DNA from: Mimachlamys varia
Lineage: Eukaryota; Mollusca; Bivalvia; Pectinida; Pectinidae
Direction of reading: 5' to 3'
Assembly (NCBI GenBank): GCA_947623455.1
Contig: OX392532.1
Coordinates: forward strand, 53,199,058-53,263,057
DNA length: 64,000 nt
The translations under genes were made by a program, and so were the position numbers. The notes below the pieces were generated by a model. It saw only the letters and a program-made list of their open reading frames with translations, made no database searches and had not been told where the DNA came from. Numbering within the stretch: the stretch's first letter is position 1; each line of letters opens with the position of its first letter. Shown here one piece after another: positions 1 through 12,445 of this stretch.

Positions 1-1158
1 ACGGTAACCTGTCTATCACGATTATCTGTCTAAAACGGTAAACTGTCTATCACGATTATCTGTCTAAAACGGTAACCTGTCTATCATGATTATCTGTCTA
101 AAACGATAAACTGTCTATCACGATTATCTGTCTAAAACGGTAAACTGTCTATCACGATTATCTGTCTAAAACGGTAAACTGTCTATCACGATTATCTGTC
201 TAAAACGGTAACCTGTCTATCACGATTATCTGTCTAAAACGGTGACCTGTCTATCACGATTATCTGTCTAAAACGGTGACCTGTCTATCACGATTATCTG
301 TCTAAAACGGTAAACTGTCTATCACGATTATCTGTCTAAAACGGTAACCTGTCTATCACGATTATCTGTCTAAAACGGTGACCTGTCTATCCTGATTATC
401 TGTCTAAACCGGTAACCTGTCTATCATGATTATCTGTCTAAAACGATAAACTGTCTATCACGATTATCTGTCTAAAACGGTAAACTGTCTATCACGATTA
501 TCTGTCTAAAACGATAACCTGTCTATCACGATTATCTGTCTAAAACGGTGACCTGTCTATCATGATTTTCCGTCTAAAACAGTAAACTGTCTATCACGAT
601 TATCTGTCTAAAACGGTAAACTGTCTATCACGATTATCTGTCTTAAACGGTAACCTGTCTATCACGATTATCTGTCTAAAACGGTAACCTGTCTATCACG
701 ATTATCTGTCTAAAACGGTAACCTGTCTATCACGATTATCTGTCTAAAACGGTGACCTGTCTATCACGATTATCTGTCTAAAACGGTGACCTGTCTATCA
801 CGATTATCTGTCTAAAACGGTAACCTGTCTATCCTGATTATCTGTCTAAAACGGTGACCTGTCTATCACGATTATCTGTCTAAAACGGTAAACTGTCTAT
901 CACGATTATCTGTCTAAAACGGTAACCTGTCTATCACGATTATCTGTCTAAAACGGTAACCTGTCTATCACGATTATCTGTCTAACACGATAAACTGTCT
1001 ATCACGATTATCTGTCTAACACGGTGACCTGTCTATCACGATTATCTGTCTAAGACGGTAACCTGTCTATCACGATTATCTGTCTAAAACGGTAACCTGT
1101 CTATCATGATTATCTGTCTAAAACGGTAACCTGTCTATCACGATTATCTGTCTAAAAC
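1..1158. repeat. 34-bp minisatellite array, open at left edge
   Basis: About 34 head-to-tail copies of a 34-bp unit run from the first base to 1158, so the array continues beyond the window. The unit is two related 17-bp halves, CTGTCTATCACGATTAT and CTGTCTAAAACGGTAAC, which agree at 12 of 17 positions. Copies differ mainly at the GGTAAC/GGTAAA/GGTGAC/GATAAA positions. No coding signal is seen. Confidence 0.97.
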
Positions 1159-1303
1159 CTCCTTCCATGGAAACTACCAGCCAAATAGCATGTATCTAGA
1201 TCATTCGGTATTTCAGAAGTCGTTTAAAGGTTTTAACAGATTTGACCCTTGTGACCTTGTATATCGGTCAAGGTAATTTTTTTCGCAAACTTTGTAGAGC
1301 AAA
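1159..1303 (+). repeat. Solitary copy of the 145-bp pearl-core-like unit
   Basis: A single diverged unit of the family that is tandemly repeated at 40.4-43.0 kb. Shared landmarks in the same order are CCAGCCAAATA, TTTCAGAAG, GGTTTTAACAGATTTGACC, TGTGACCTTG, a GGTCAAGG box and CGCAAACTTTG. It starts exactly where the 34-bp array stops. The short reading frame across it has no support as a gene. Confidence 0.8.
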
Positions 1304-1334
1304 ATACAAATGTAGTGAAAAGTTAACTTTTGCT

Positions 1335-1660
1335 AACAAATTGTGTAAAATGGGCGCATGTCTGCCGTACAGGTTTTTAGAGCAGTTCAATATAGGACAA
1401 TCCATAACAAGGGACCACAGATAAAGTTCTGGAATGATCCATCCAGCACCTCTCTAGAAATCGCGATCCCAATTCCTTACTTGCGAAATCCAAGATGAGC
1501 GTTTTTTTTTATCAGCTCAAAAACTGGACAATGAACAAATACGGACCAAAGGGAACCTTTATATGAAATTTAAGATGGATCCATACAGTACTTCTCGAGA
1601 AATGATGATAAAGTATTATTGTCAAAATCCAATATGGCCGCCTGTCATATAATATAATGA
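1335..1660 (+). repeat. Two to three diverged copies of the ~155-bp AAGATGGCC unit
   Basis: The motif pair GATCCATCCAG..CTCTAGAAAT and AAATCCAAGATG recurs at about 1347, 1491 and 1629. It matches the tandem unit at 3.87-4.69 kb, so this is a degraded fragment of the same element family. It follows directly on the single 145-bp-type unit, so the two repeat types sit side by side here. Confidence 0.7.
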
Positions 1661-1689
1661 TACGAGCAACACATACATACTATTGTGTG

Positions 1690-2050
1690 ACCTTGTACAG
1701 ATAATTACACGTGGTGCAGTGATGTAAAACGTCCTTTCTGTGAACAAGAAACACATAAATACCAGTGTTTGGCCTTGTATAGATAATTACACGTGGTGCA
1801 GTGATGTAAAACGTCCTTTCTGTGAACAAGAAACACATAAATACCAGTGTTTGGCCCTGTATAGATAATTACACGTGGTGCAGTGATGTAAAACGTCCTT
1901 TCTGTGAACAAGAAACACATAAATACCAGTGTTTGGCCCTGTATAGATAATTACACGTGATGCAGTGATGTAAAACGTCCTTTCTGTGAACAAGAAACAC
2001 ATAAATACCAGTGTTTGGCCCTGTACAGTTATTGATACGTAGCGCAATGT
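1690..2050. repeat. 82-bp tandem repeat, about 4.3 copies
   Basis: Near-identical 82-bp units begin at 1701, 1783, 1865 and 1947, each opening with ATAATTACACGTG and ending in CCAGTGTTTGGCC. The last copy degrades after CTGTACAG. ACGTG boxes (TACACGTGGTG) recur once per unit. Minus-strand reading frames here are repeat by-products. Confidence 0.95.
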
Positions 2051-2742
2051 AACAGTCTAATCTTTATACGCTGTATAATCCCCTATATCTACTTAGTACT
2101 GGTCAAGGATACCGACGCTAGTCACGCCGCCATAGTACTATGTACTATTGTAGATCTTTTAGCTCCGAGAAGTCGACGATTAGCAGCAATGTGTACATTT
2201 CTTACTAAATCTTTAACGTCTTAACGGGGCACTGTTAAAACGTTTAATGAATCGTATATCTTATAATATCTACAGCTACTGGGGGGTAAGGTATTGACGC
2301 ATGGAATCACACTTATAAATCAGGACTTTTAATGACATTCTCTTCAAACCTATCATAATATTTGGTTTGCTTTGCGATTTACTTGTCAAAAGCGTTTGAG
2401 CTCAACATGATAGCAAATTCAAATGAATAAGACAATGAAAAAGGAATTATTCTACTAATTAGTTTATTTTAAAAATAAAAATCACTAAATATAAAGCAGT
2501 AATTTGATATAGCGCACTATCTATCTATCTAACATAATCTACTCTTAAAACGCTTTTCAGTGCATAGATCTGCCTTTGTTTTTACACAATAACTGTAACA
2601 TACTGTGGAGTTTGACGGAGCTGCCTTATCGGCAGCTAACTACCAGTCATATGCCACTTGGCTGATATATCCCTGTGTGTGTGCACTGGATTCCAGTATT
2701 GTATTGTTTCGTTTGGTAGTGGACCCGTGCGTCCAACAGCCT
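2051..2742. other. Unique AT-rich spacer, no gene seen
   Basis: No exon-like block is apparent. It contains a short CTAT run (about 2517-2530) and a perfect 7-bp stem hairpin, AGCTGCC-TTATC-GGCAGCT, at 2619-2637. Confidence 0.5.
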
Positions 2743-2878
2743 CTTATATAGTACCACCTCACTTATATAGTACCACCTCACTTATATAGTACCACCTCAC
2801 TTATATAGTACCACCTCACTTATATAGTACCACCTCACTTATATAGTACCACCTCACTTATATAGTACCACCTCACTT
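2743..2878. repeat. 19-bp minisatellite, 7 copies
   Basis: Seven essentially identical copies of CTTATATAGTACCACCTCA. The lack of divergence suggests a recent expansion. Confidence 0.97.
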
Positions 2879-2984
2879 GATTGTTTCAACACAAAAACAC
2901 CCATCCCTGACCATTTATTCTCCACTTCGGTTGTTGGAGTTGTGTGGGCAGGAGAAAAACACTTTCTCTGAATATTCCATCCGT

Positions 2985-3063
2985 AAGACAACTTCAGCTT
3001 TCGAACCCCGGCTGTCTGCGAGGGATGCCAGAATGTTTACCACTCGACCATCCAATCCACCCA
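2985..3063 (-). repeat. tRNA-derived SINE fragment or tRNA pseudogene
   Basis: On the minus strand the sequence has an A-box-like TGGTCGAGTGGTAAAC followed about 44 bases later by a B-box-like GGGGTTCGAAAGC, the spacing of an internal RNA polymerase III promoter. The B-box end departs from the tRNA consensus (AAAGC instead of AATCC) and no full cloverleaf was worked out. A SINE head or decayed tRNA is therefore more likely than a working tRNA. The A16 tract at about 3158-3173 lies on the opposite side, so it does not serve as this copy's tail. Confidence 0.45.
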
Positions 3064-3868
3064 TACACAACATTTATTTGGAAATCGTTCGTATGTAATG
3101 TGTTTACTCAGCTTTTTCATGATATGTATGTGAACGACATGATAGTTAACTGGGTTTAAAAAAAAAAAAAAAATATTAAAACCAAAAACAAAACACAAAA
3201 AGACCGGTTCGATTAAGATTGCCTTCGTGTAGAGAGAATTGGCAGTGAATAGTGTAACTCGTCCACCTCGTGACATGCCGAGGCTGTGTGGGGAACGAAT
3301 TGTACCCAACAAATTTCGACTGTGAGCTATTTTGGAATAAACTCTGCACATTTGAAATGAAATATACTGCCAAATATTTTGATTACAGATAATAAGAAGT
3401 TTGTTGGCCTAGTCGATCGTTCAATACCGTTCTGAACTTGAAATCAAGGACACAACATACTTCTCTACAGCTGCCGCTTACCTCGACCTTCCATTACACT
3501 ATGACTAAAATGGACAGCTTACTACTACTATAAGTTATACGATAAACGTGACATTTGATTCGTTAATCTAGAGCTTGCTCTTAAAGGGGCAATTAAGTCA
3601 ACAAACGTTTTTTTCAATTCAACTAGAATAAAAAATACATACATTCAGACAAAAGAATCCGTACTTGATAATAAGATAATATGTAGCCAATGTCCCGTGT
3701 GGTCAATTAAATTTTTGGGAAAGCCCGTGTCAAATATAGCAACGCTAAATATAGCACGAAAATTGCGCCCTCTGGCGCGAACACGTGTACAGTGTGCATG
3801 CGTGTCATGTAAACAATTGTAACATGGTACGTTTGATTTCACAAATACTTCTTTCTATGATCTAATGA
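3064..3868. other. Unique spacer with A-tract and CpG-bearing patch
   Basis: No gene is supported. It holds a run of about 16 A at 3158-3173 and a CG-containing patch near 3766-3780 with GCGCCCTCTGGCG, which only partly matches the CTCF core motif. A short minus-strand frame in the patch has no recognisable content. Confidence 0.4.
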
Positions 3869-4754
3869 TCACTCAAGTACTTCTCAAGAAATAACGATCA
3901 CACACTATCACTGTCAAAATCCATGATGGCTGCCTGCCAGCCGTATTGTTTATCGGATCTGTCCAAATATGAACCATGCACAGCTACGCATCAATGGGAA
4001 CCTACCTATGAAATTTGAGAATGATCCACTCAGTGCTTCTCAAGAAATTGCGATAACAAACCTTTACTCACAAAACCAAAATGGACGCATGTCGGCCGTA
4101 TTATTTATCGGATCTGTCAAAAAAAATGGACCATATACAACAAGGCACCAAGGGGAACCTGAATACGAAATTTGGGAAAGATCCATCCGGTACTTCTCAA
4201 GATATAACGGTAACAAATGTTCATTTTCAAAATCCAAGATGGCCACCTGTCATCCATTTTGTTTTCCGATCAGTCCCAATATCAATACAGCACAACAAGA
4301 CACAAAGGGGGACCTGCATATGGAATTTGGGAAATATCCATCCAGTACTTCTCAAGATATAACGGTAACAATTTTTTATTTTCAAAATCCAAGATGGCCA
4401 CCTGTCAGCCATTTTGTTTATCGGATCCGTCCAAAAATCAATACAGCACAACTAAGGATCAAGGGGAACCCCATATGAAATTTGGGAAAGAGCCATCCAG
4501 TTCTTCTAAAGATATAACGGACACCAAACATTGTCAAAATCCAAAATGGCCGCCTGTCAGCCATTTTGTTTTTTCCGATCAGTCCCAAAATCGTTACAGC
4601 ACAACTAAACACCAAGGGGAACCTCCATATGAAATTTGGGAAAGATCCATCTAATACTTCTCAAGTTATAACGGCAACAAATATTGTTTAAGAACGGACC
4701 ACGGACGCAGAGTGATTTGAACAGCCCACCGTCTGATGATGGTGGGCTAAAAGG
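3869..4754 (+). mobile_element. Pearl/Helentron-like element with ~155-bp tandem core
   Basis: About five units of roughly 155 bp repeat the landmarks CCAAGATGGCC, GGAACCT..ATGAAATTTGGG and CTTCTCAAGATATAACGG, with the CC of CCAAGATGG at 3921, 4076, 4234, 4389 and 4541. The core is followed by ACGGACCACGGACG, then a perfect 8-bp hairpin (AGCCCACC/GGTGGGCT, 4722-4747), ending GGGCTAA. A tandem core, ACGGAC-type tail, hairpin and CTAA end is the layout of the bivalve pearl family, now usually grouped with non-autonomous Helitron-like elements. The left terminus is not resolved. Reading frames here (up to 169 codons) are non-coding by-products. Confidence 0.6.
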
Positions 4755-4784
4755 TAAACAAACTTCACTAAATTGCCTCTTTCA

Positions 4785-4945
4785 CATCGAGATTCTCGCA
4801 CTAGATTTCGGCTGCTGACAAACAAACTTAAAACACAGGGATTCGAGAGATGCAGGTTGACGAGAATTATTGTCGCCATTTTTGTCTCATTGATATATAT
4901 ATATTCTGTATCCTGGCATGATATGAAGGTGGACGTTTTTTTTTC
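4785..4945 (-). repeat. Dispersed repeat, copy 1
   Basis: Read on the minus strand this stretch matches 43,828-43,985 on the plus strand over about 150 bp. Shared blocks in the same order are GATACAGAATAT, TCAATGAGACAAA, TCAACCTGCATCTCTC and GTTTGTTTGTCAGCAG. It begins just right of the 3' hairpin of the preceding element. Confidence 0.7.
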
Positions 4946-5436
4946 AATACGCTCAATTATGCTTACTTGTTATGTTTGAAAACAATACCTTAGTTCTCAG
5001 TTTGAGGATGTGACATTTGGTATGGCATGTTGATGAACACCTGGTCCTATTCTCCTTTACAAGGGTGTGTGTAAATATTTCATTTGTCCACTTTTTGCCT
5101 TCTATGTAATAATTTGATATTGATAAGGCGGTTTCATTTTGTGAAACAACTACTTCAACCCCTTCACCGATAGTTGCTGGAAAACACGAAACTGCGTCAA
5201 TATGTTAGGGAGAATAAAAATTATATTTGTTATCTACTTATCAAATTTAAGTATGGTGTGTGTCACTGTGTATATATTTTGCAACCAAACTAAATATTAA
5301 ACAGAATTTTGATATGGCAGATACCGAAACATAAACTCAAACATAGGACTTAGGAAGCCTGCAACTGCTACATAATGTACAACTAACTAGGGAGCACATG
5401 AATAATTATAGGGCTTACCATTAAGATTATTTCATT
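4946..5436. other. Unique AT-rich spacer, nothing recognised
   Basis: I see no exon-like block, repeat array or RNA gene between the dispersed repeat and the start of the 40-bp satellite. Confidence 0.4.
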
Positions 5437-8400
5437 AGGCGTACGTGTTGCAATACAGTGCCTACCGTCAATGTAATACTTATAACAGTAAGCGTAGGTG
5501 CCTACCGTCAATGTAATACTTATAACAGTAAGCGTAGGTGCCTACCGTTAATGTAATACTTATAACAGTAAGCGTAGGTGCCTACTGTTAATGTAATACT
5601 TATAACAGTTAGCGTAGGTGTCTACCGTTAATGTAATACTTATAACAGTAAGCGTAGGTGCCTACCGTTAATGTAATACTTATAGCAGTAGGCGTAGGTG
5701 CCTACCGTTAATGTAATACTTATAACAGTAAGCGTAGGTGCCTACCGTTAATGTAATACTTATAGCAGTAGGCGTAGGTGCCTACCGTTAATGTAATACT
5801 TATAACAGTAAGCGTAGGTGCCTACCGTTAATGTAATACTTATAACAGTAAGCTTAGGTGTCTACCGTTAATGTAATTCTTATAACAGTAAGTGTAGGTG
5901 CCTACCGTTAATGTAATACTTATAACAGTTAGCGTAGGTGTCTACCGTTAATGTAATACTTATAACAGTAAGCGTAGGTGCCTACCGTTAATGTAATACT
6001 TATAACAGTAAGCGTAGGTGTCTACCGTTAATGTAATACTTATAACAGTAAGCGTAGGTGTCTACCGTTAATGTAATACTTATAACAGTAAGCGTAGGTG
6101 TCTACCGTTAATGTAATACTTATAACAGTAAGCGTAGGTGCCTACCGTCAATGTAATACTTATAACAGTAAGCGTAGGTGCCTACCGTTAATGTAATACT
6201 TATAACAGTTAGCGTAGGTGTCTACCGTTAATGTAATACTTATAACAGTAGGCGTAGGTGCCTACCGTTAATGTAATACTTATAACAGTAAGCGTAGGTG
6301 TCTACCGTTAATGTAATACTTATAACAGTTAGTGTAGATGCCTACCGTTAATGTAATACTTATAACAGTTAGCGTAGGTGTCTACCGTTAATGTAATACT
6401 TATAACAGTTAGCGTAGGTGTCTACCGTTAATGTTATACTTATAACAGTTAGCGTAGGTGTCTACCGTTAATGTAATACTTATAACAGTTAGCGTAGGTG
6501 CCTACCGTTAATGTAATACTTATAACAGTTAGCGTAGGTGTCTACCGTTAATGTTATACTTATAACAGTAAGTGTAGGTGCCTACCGTTAATGTAATACT
6601 TATAACAAAAAGCGTAGGTGTCTACCGTTAATGTAATACTTATAACAGTAAGCGTAGGTGTCTACCGTTAATGTAATATTTATAACAGTTAGCGTAGGTG
6701 CCTACCGTTAATGTAATACTTATAACATTAAGCGTAGGTGTCTACCGTTAATGTAATACTTATAACAGTTAGCGTAGGTGCCTACCGTTAATGTAATACT
6801 TATAACAGTTAGCGTAGGTGTCTACCGTTAATGTTATACTTATAACAGTAAGTGTAGGTGCCTACCGTTAATGTAATACTTATAACAGTTAGCGTAGGTG
6901 TCTACCGTTAATGTAATACTTATAACAGTAAGCGTAGGTGTCTACCTTTAATGTAATACTTATAACAGTAAGCGCAGGTGCCTACCGTTAATGTAATACT
7001 TATAACAGTAAGCGTAGGTGTCTACCGTTAATGTAATACTTATAACAGTAAGCGTAGGTGCCTACCGTTAATGTAATACTTATAACAGTAAGCGTAGGTG
7101 CCTACCGTTAATGTAATACTTATAACAGTTAGCGTAGGTGCCTACCGTTAATGTAATACTTATAACAGTAAGCGTAGGTGTCTACCGTTAATGTAATACT
7201 TATAACAGTAAGCGTAGGTGCCTACCGTTAATGTAATACTTATAACAGTAAGCGCAGGTGCCTACCGTTAATGTAATACTTATAACAGTAAGTGTAGGTG
7301 CCTACCGTTAATGTAATACTTATAACAGTAAGCGCAGGTGCCTACCGTTAATGTAATACTTATAACAGTAAGTGTAGGTGCCTACCGTTAATGTAATACT
7401 TATAACAGTTAGCGTAGGTGCCTACCGTTAATGTAATACTTATAACAGTTAGCGTAGGTGCCTACCGTTAATGTAATACTTATAACAGTAAGCGTAGGTG
7501 TCTACCGTTAATGTAATACTTATAACAGTAAGCGTAGGTGCCTACCGTCAATGTAATACTTATAACAGTAAGCGTAGGTGCCTACCGTCAATGTAATACT
7601 TATAACAGTAAGCGTAGGTGCCTACCGTTAATGTAATACTTATAACAGTAAGCGTAGGTGCCTACCGTTAATGTAATACTTATAACAGTAAGCGTAGGTG
7701 TCTACCGTTAATGTAATACTTATAACAGTAAGTGTAGGTGCCTACCGTTAATGTAATACTTATAACAGTTAGCGTAGGTGCCTACCGTTAATGTAATACT
7801 TATAACAGTAAGCGTAGGTGCCTACCGTCAATGTAATACTTATAACAGTAAGCGTAGGTGCCTACCGTCAATGTAATACTTATAACAGTAAGCGTAGGTG
7901 CCTACCGTTAATGTAATACTTATAACAGTTAGCGTAGGTGCATACCGTTAATGTAATACTTATAACAGTTAGCGTAGGTGCCTACCGTTAATGTAATACT
8001 TATAACAGTAAGCGTAGGTGCCTACCGTCAATGTAATACCTATAACAGTAAGCGTAGGTGCCTACCGTTAATGTTATACTTATAACAGTAAGTGTAGGTG
8101 CCTACCGTTAATGTAATACTTATAACAGTTAGCGTAGGTGCCTACCGTCAATGTAATACCTATAACAGTAAGCGTAGGTGTCTACCGTTAATGTAATACT
8201 TATAACAGTAAGCGTAGGTGCCTACCGTTAATGTAATACTTATAACAGTTAGCGTAGGTGCCTACCGTTAATGCAATACTTATGACAGTAAGCGTAGGTG
8301 CCTACCGTCAATGTAATACTTATAACAGTTAGCGTAGGTGCCTACCGTTAATGTAATACTTATAACAGTTAGCGTATGTAGGTGCATACAATTAATGTAA

Positions 8401-11400
8401 TACTTATAACAGTAAGCGTAGGTGCCTACCGTTAATGTAATACTTATAACATTAAGCGTAGGTGCCTACCGTTAATGTAATACTTATAACAGTTAGCGTA
8501 TGTAGGTGTCTACCGTTAATGTAATACTTATAACAGTTAGCGTAGGTGTCTACCGTTAATGTAATACTTATAACAGTTAGCGTAGGTGTCTACCGTTAAT
8601 GTAATACTTATAACAGTAAGCGTAGGTGCCTACCGTTAATGTAATACCTATAACAGTAAGCGTAGGTGCCTACCGTTAATGTTATACTTATAACAGTAAG
8701 TGTAGGTGCCTACCGTTAATGTAATACTTATAACAGTAAGCGTAGGTGTCTACCGTTAATGTAATACTTATAACAGTAAGCGTAGGTGCCTACCGTTAAT
8801 GTAATACTTATAACAGTTAGCGTATGTAGGTGCCTACCATTAATGTAATACTTATAACAGTTAGCGTAGGTGTCTACCGTTAATGTAATACTTATAACAG
8901 TTAGCGTAGGTGTCTACCGTTAATGTAATACTTATAACAGTAAGCGTAGGTGCCTACCGTTAATGTAATACCTATAACAGTAAGCGTAGGTGCCTACCGT
9001 TAATGTTATACTTATAACAGTAAGTGTAGGTGCCTACCGTTAATGTAATACTTATAACAGTTAGCGTAGGTGCCTACCGTTAATGTAATACCTATAACAG
9101 TAAGCGTAGGTGTCTACCGTTAATGTAATACTTATAACAGTAAGCGTAGGTGCCTACCGTTAATGTAATACTTATAACAGTTAGCGTAGGTGCCTACCGT
9201 TAATGCAATACTTATGACAGTAAGCGTAGGTGCCTACCGTCAATGTAATACTTATAACAGTTAGCGTAGGTGCATACCGTTAATGTAATACTTATAACAG
9301 TTAGCGTATGTAGGTGCCTACCGTCAATGTAATACTTATAACAGTAAGCGTAGGTGCCTACAATTAATGTAATACTTATAACAGTAAGTGTAGGTGTCTA
9401 CCGTTAATGTAATACTTATAACAGTTAGCGTAGGTGCCTACCGTTTATGTAATACTTATAACAGTTAGCGTAGGTGTCTACCGTTAATGTAATACTTATA
9501 ACAGTAAGCGTAGGTGCCTACCGTTAATGTAATACTTATAACAGTAAGCGTAGGTGTCTACCGTTAATGTAATTCTTATAACAGTAAGCTTAGGTGTCTA
9601 CCGTTAATGTAATACTTATAACAGTTAGCGTAGGTGTCTACCGTTAATGTAATACTTATAACAGTTAGCGTAGGTGTCTACCATTAATGTAATACTTATA
9701 ACAGTAAGCGTAGTTGTCTACCTTTAATGTAATACTTATAACAGTTAGCGTAGGTGTCTACCGTTAATGTAATACTTATAACAGTAAGCGTAGGTGTCTA
9801 CCTTTAATGTAATACTTATAACAGTTAGCGTAGGTGTCTACCGTTAATGTAATACTTATAACAGTAAGCGTAGGTGCCTACCGTTAATGTAATACTTATA
9901 ACAGTAAGCGTAGGTGTCTACCGTTAATGTAATACTTATAACAGTAAGCGTGGGTGCCTACCGTTAATGTAATACTTATAACAGTAAGCGTACATGCCTA
10001 CCGTTAATGTAATACTTATAACAGTTAGCGTAGGTGTCTACCGTTAATGTTATACTTATAACAGTAAGTGTAGGTGCCTACCGTTAATGTAATACTTATA
10101 ACAGTTAGCGTAGGTGTCTACCGTTAATGTAATACTTATAACAGTAAGCGTAGGTGTCTACCTTTAATGTAATACTTATAACAGTAAGCGTAGGTGCCTA
10201 CCGTTAATGTAATACTTATAACAGTTAGCGTAGGTGCCTACCGTTAATGTAATACTTATAACAGTAAGTGTAGGTGCCTACCGTTAATGTAATACTTATA
10301 ACAGTTAGCGTAGGTGCCTACCGTTAATGTAATACTTATAACAGTTAGCGTAGGTGCCTACCGTTAATGTAATACTTATAACAGTAAGCGTAGGTGCCTA
10401 CCGTCAATGTAATACTTATAACAGTAAGCGTAGGTGCCTACCGTCAATGTAATACTTATAACAGTAAGCGTAGGTGCCTACCGTCAATGTAATACTTATA
10501 ACAGTAAGCGTAGGTGCCTACCGTTAATGTAATACTTATAACAGTAAGCGTAGGTGCCTACCGTCAATGTAATACTTATAACAGTAAGCGTAGGTGTCTA
10601 CCGTTAATGTAATACTTATAACAGTAAGTGTAGGTGCCTACCGTTAATGTAATACTTATAACAGTTAGCGTAGGTGCCTACCGTTAATGTAATACTTATA
10701 ACAGTTAGCGTAGGTGCCTACCGTCAATGTAATACTTATAACAGTAAGCGTAGGTGCCTACCGTCAATGTAATACTTATAACAGTAAGCGTAGGTGCCTA
10801 CCGTTAATGTAATACTTATAATAGTTAGCGTAGGTGCCTACCGTTAATGTAATACTTATAACAGTTAGCGTAGGTGCCTACCGTTAATGTAATACTTATA
10901 ACAGTTAGCGTAGGTGCCTACCGTTAATGTAATACCTATAACAGTAAGCGTAGGTGCCTACCGTTAATGTTATACTTATAACAGTAAGTGTAGGTGCCTA
11001 CCGTTAATGTAATACTTATAACAGTTAGCGTAGGTGTCTACCGTTAATGTAATACTTATAACAGTAAGCGTAGGTGTCTACCGTTAATGTTATACTTATA
11101 ACAGTAAGTGTAGGTGCCTACCGTTAATGTAATACCTATAACAGTAAGCGTAGGTGTCTACCGTTAATGTAATACTTATAACAGTAAGCGTAGGTGCCTA
11201 CCGTTAATGTAATACTTATAACAGTAAGCGTAGGTGCCTACCGTTAATGTAATACTTATAACAGTTAGCGTAGGTGCCTACCGCTAATGTAATACTTATA
11301 ACAGTAAGCGTAGGTGCCTACCGTCAATGTAATATTTATAACAGTTAGCGTAGGTGCCTACCGTTAATGCAATACTTATAACAGTAAGCGTAGGTGCCTA

Positions 11401-11795
11401 CCGTTAATGTAATACTTATAACAGTTAGCGTAGGTGCCTACCGTTAATGTAATACTTATAACAGTAAGCGTAGGTGCCTACCGTTAATGTAATACTTATA
11501 ACAGTAAGCGTAGGTGCCTACCGTTAATGTAATACTTATAACAGTAAGCGTAGGTGCCTACCGTCAATGTAATACTTATAACAGTAAGCGTAGGTGTCTA
11601 CCGTTAATGTAATACTTATAACAGTAAGTGTAGGTGCCTACCGTTAATGTAATACTTATAACAGTTAGCGTAGGTGCCTACCGTTAATGTAATACTTATA
11701 ACAGTAAGCGTTGGTGTTTCATTGCACTGCCTACCGTTAATGTAATACTTATAACAGTTAGCGTACGTGTTGCAATGCAGTACCTACCGTTAGTC
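5437..11795. repeat. 40-bp satellite array, about 158 copies
   Basis: A continuous 6.36-kb array of a 40-bp unit whose core is CCTACCGTTAATGTAATACT followed by TATAACAGTAAGCGTAGGTG. The main variable sites are C/T in GTG[C/T]CTACC, A/T in AGT[A/T]AGCG and T/C in CCGT[T/C]AATG. Each junction forms a 12-bp imperfect palindrome, GTAGG-TG-CCTAC. Four copies carry an extra 4 bp (GCGTATGTAGG) at about 8371, 8495, 8819 and 9303. The first unit and the last two are 13 bp longer than the rest. Confidence 0.98.
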
Positions 11796-11869
11796 TTAAC
11801 CTATTATCCGCCATTTTAATCCAGAAATGGATGCTACAATGTTGTTAAGAATGTACATTGTAACTAGAA

Positions 11870-12445
11870 CACTGACAGATCAGCAATGGCCCCGCCATGT
11901 GGCTATTGATCTCCCCTTATAGTGAAACCAATCAAAGCTGATATTTGCTCAATTAACTCCTTGTCAAATTCTGACCAACTTTGCTGACCTGGTCACCTTG
12001 AATTTGGTCAGTTGACTCCTTGTTAAATTTAAACCAGCTTTGCTTCATAATGTTATAACAAAACTTTCATCAGTGAAACGGTACAATATGTGACCTTGAC
12101 CTTTGACCCGGTGACCTTGAGTTTTGGTCAGTTGGCTCCTTGTTTAATTTGACCAAGTTTGCTCCACTATTTCTATTAATGTCATAACGAAATTTTCATC
12201 AGTGAAAAAGTACAAAATTTGACCTTGACCTTTGAACCTGATGACCTTGTTGATTGTCAATAGCAATGAAAAGCAATCACACGCATGGACATTCATTAAG
12301 AAAGCATTGTATTTAGTTCGAGTTTGATCGCCCCAAGGAAACTCAAGTTATTGTTAGGAAGCAAAAGTTCTGACAGACAGATGGACGGAGGGACGGACAC
12401 TGTGATTAGTATAGGACACCTGCACTTTTCTGCGGGGCCCTAATG
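11870..12445 (+). mobile_element. Small pearl/Helentron-like element
   Basis: Two to three diverged units of about 120-128 bp carry GGTCAGTTGACTCCTTG, TTTCATCAGTGAAA and TGACCTTGACCTTTGA. They are followed by an ACAGACAGATGGACGGAGGG tail and an end reading TGCGGGGCCCTAA. A GGCCCCGCC box near 11,889 may mark the opposite end. The order (tandem core, GGAC-rich tail, GC-rich terminal motif, CTAA) parallels the element at 40.26-43.11 kb. The boundaries are approximate. Confidence 0.45.

Noticed and set aside
3969..4654. Overlapping plus-strand frames of 93-169 codons
   Set aside because: They arise from the ~155-bp repeat core, differ in frame between neighbouring units, and show no conserved peptide beyond the repeat itself.
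5437..11795. Regular 40-bp spacing as a possible CRISPR-like array
   Set aside because: The whole unit is conserved. There are no unique spacers alternating with constant repeats, and the genome context is eukaryotic.
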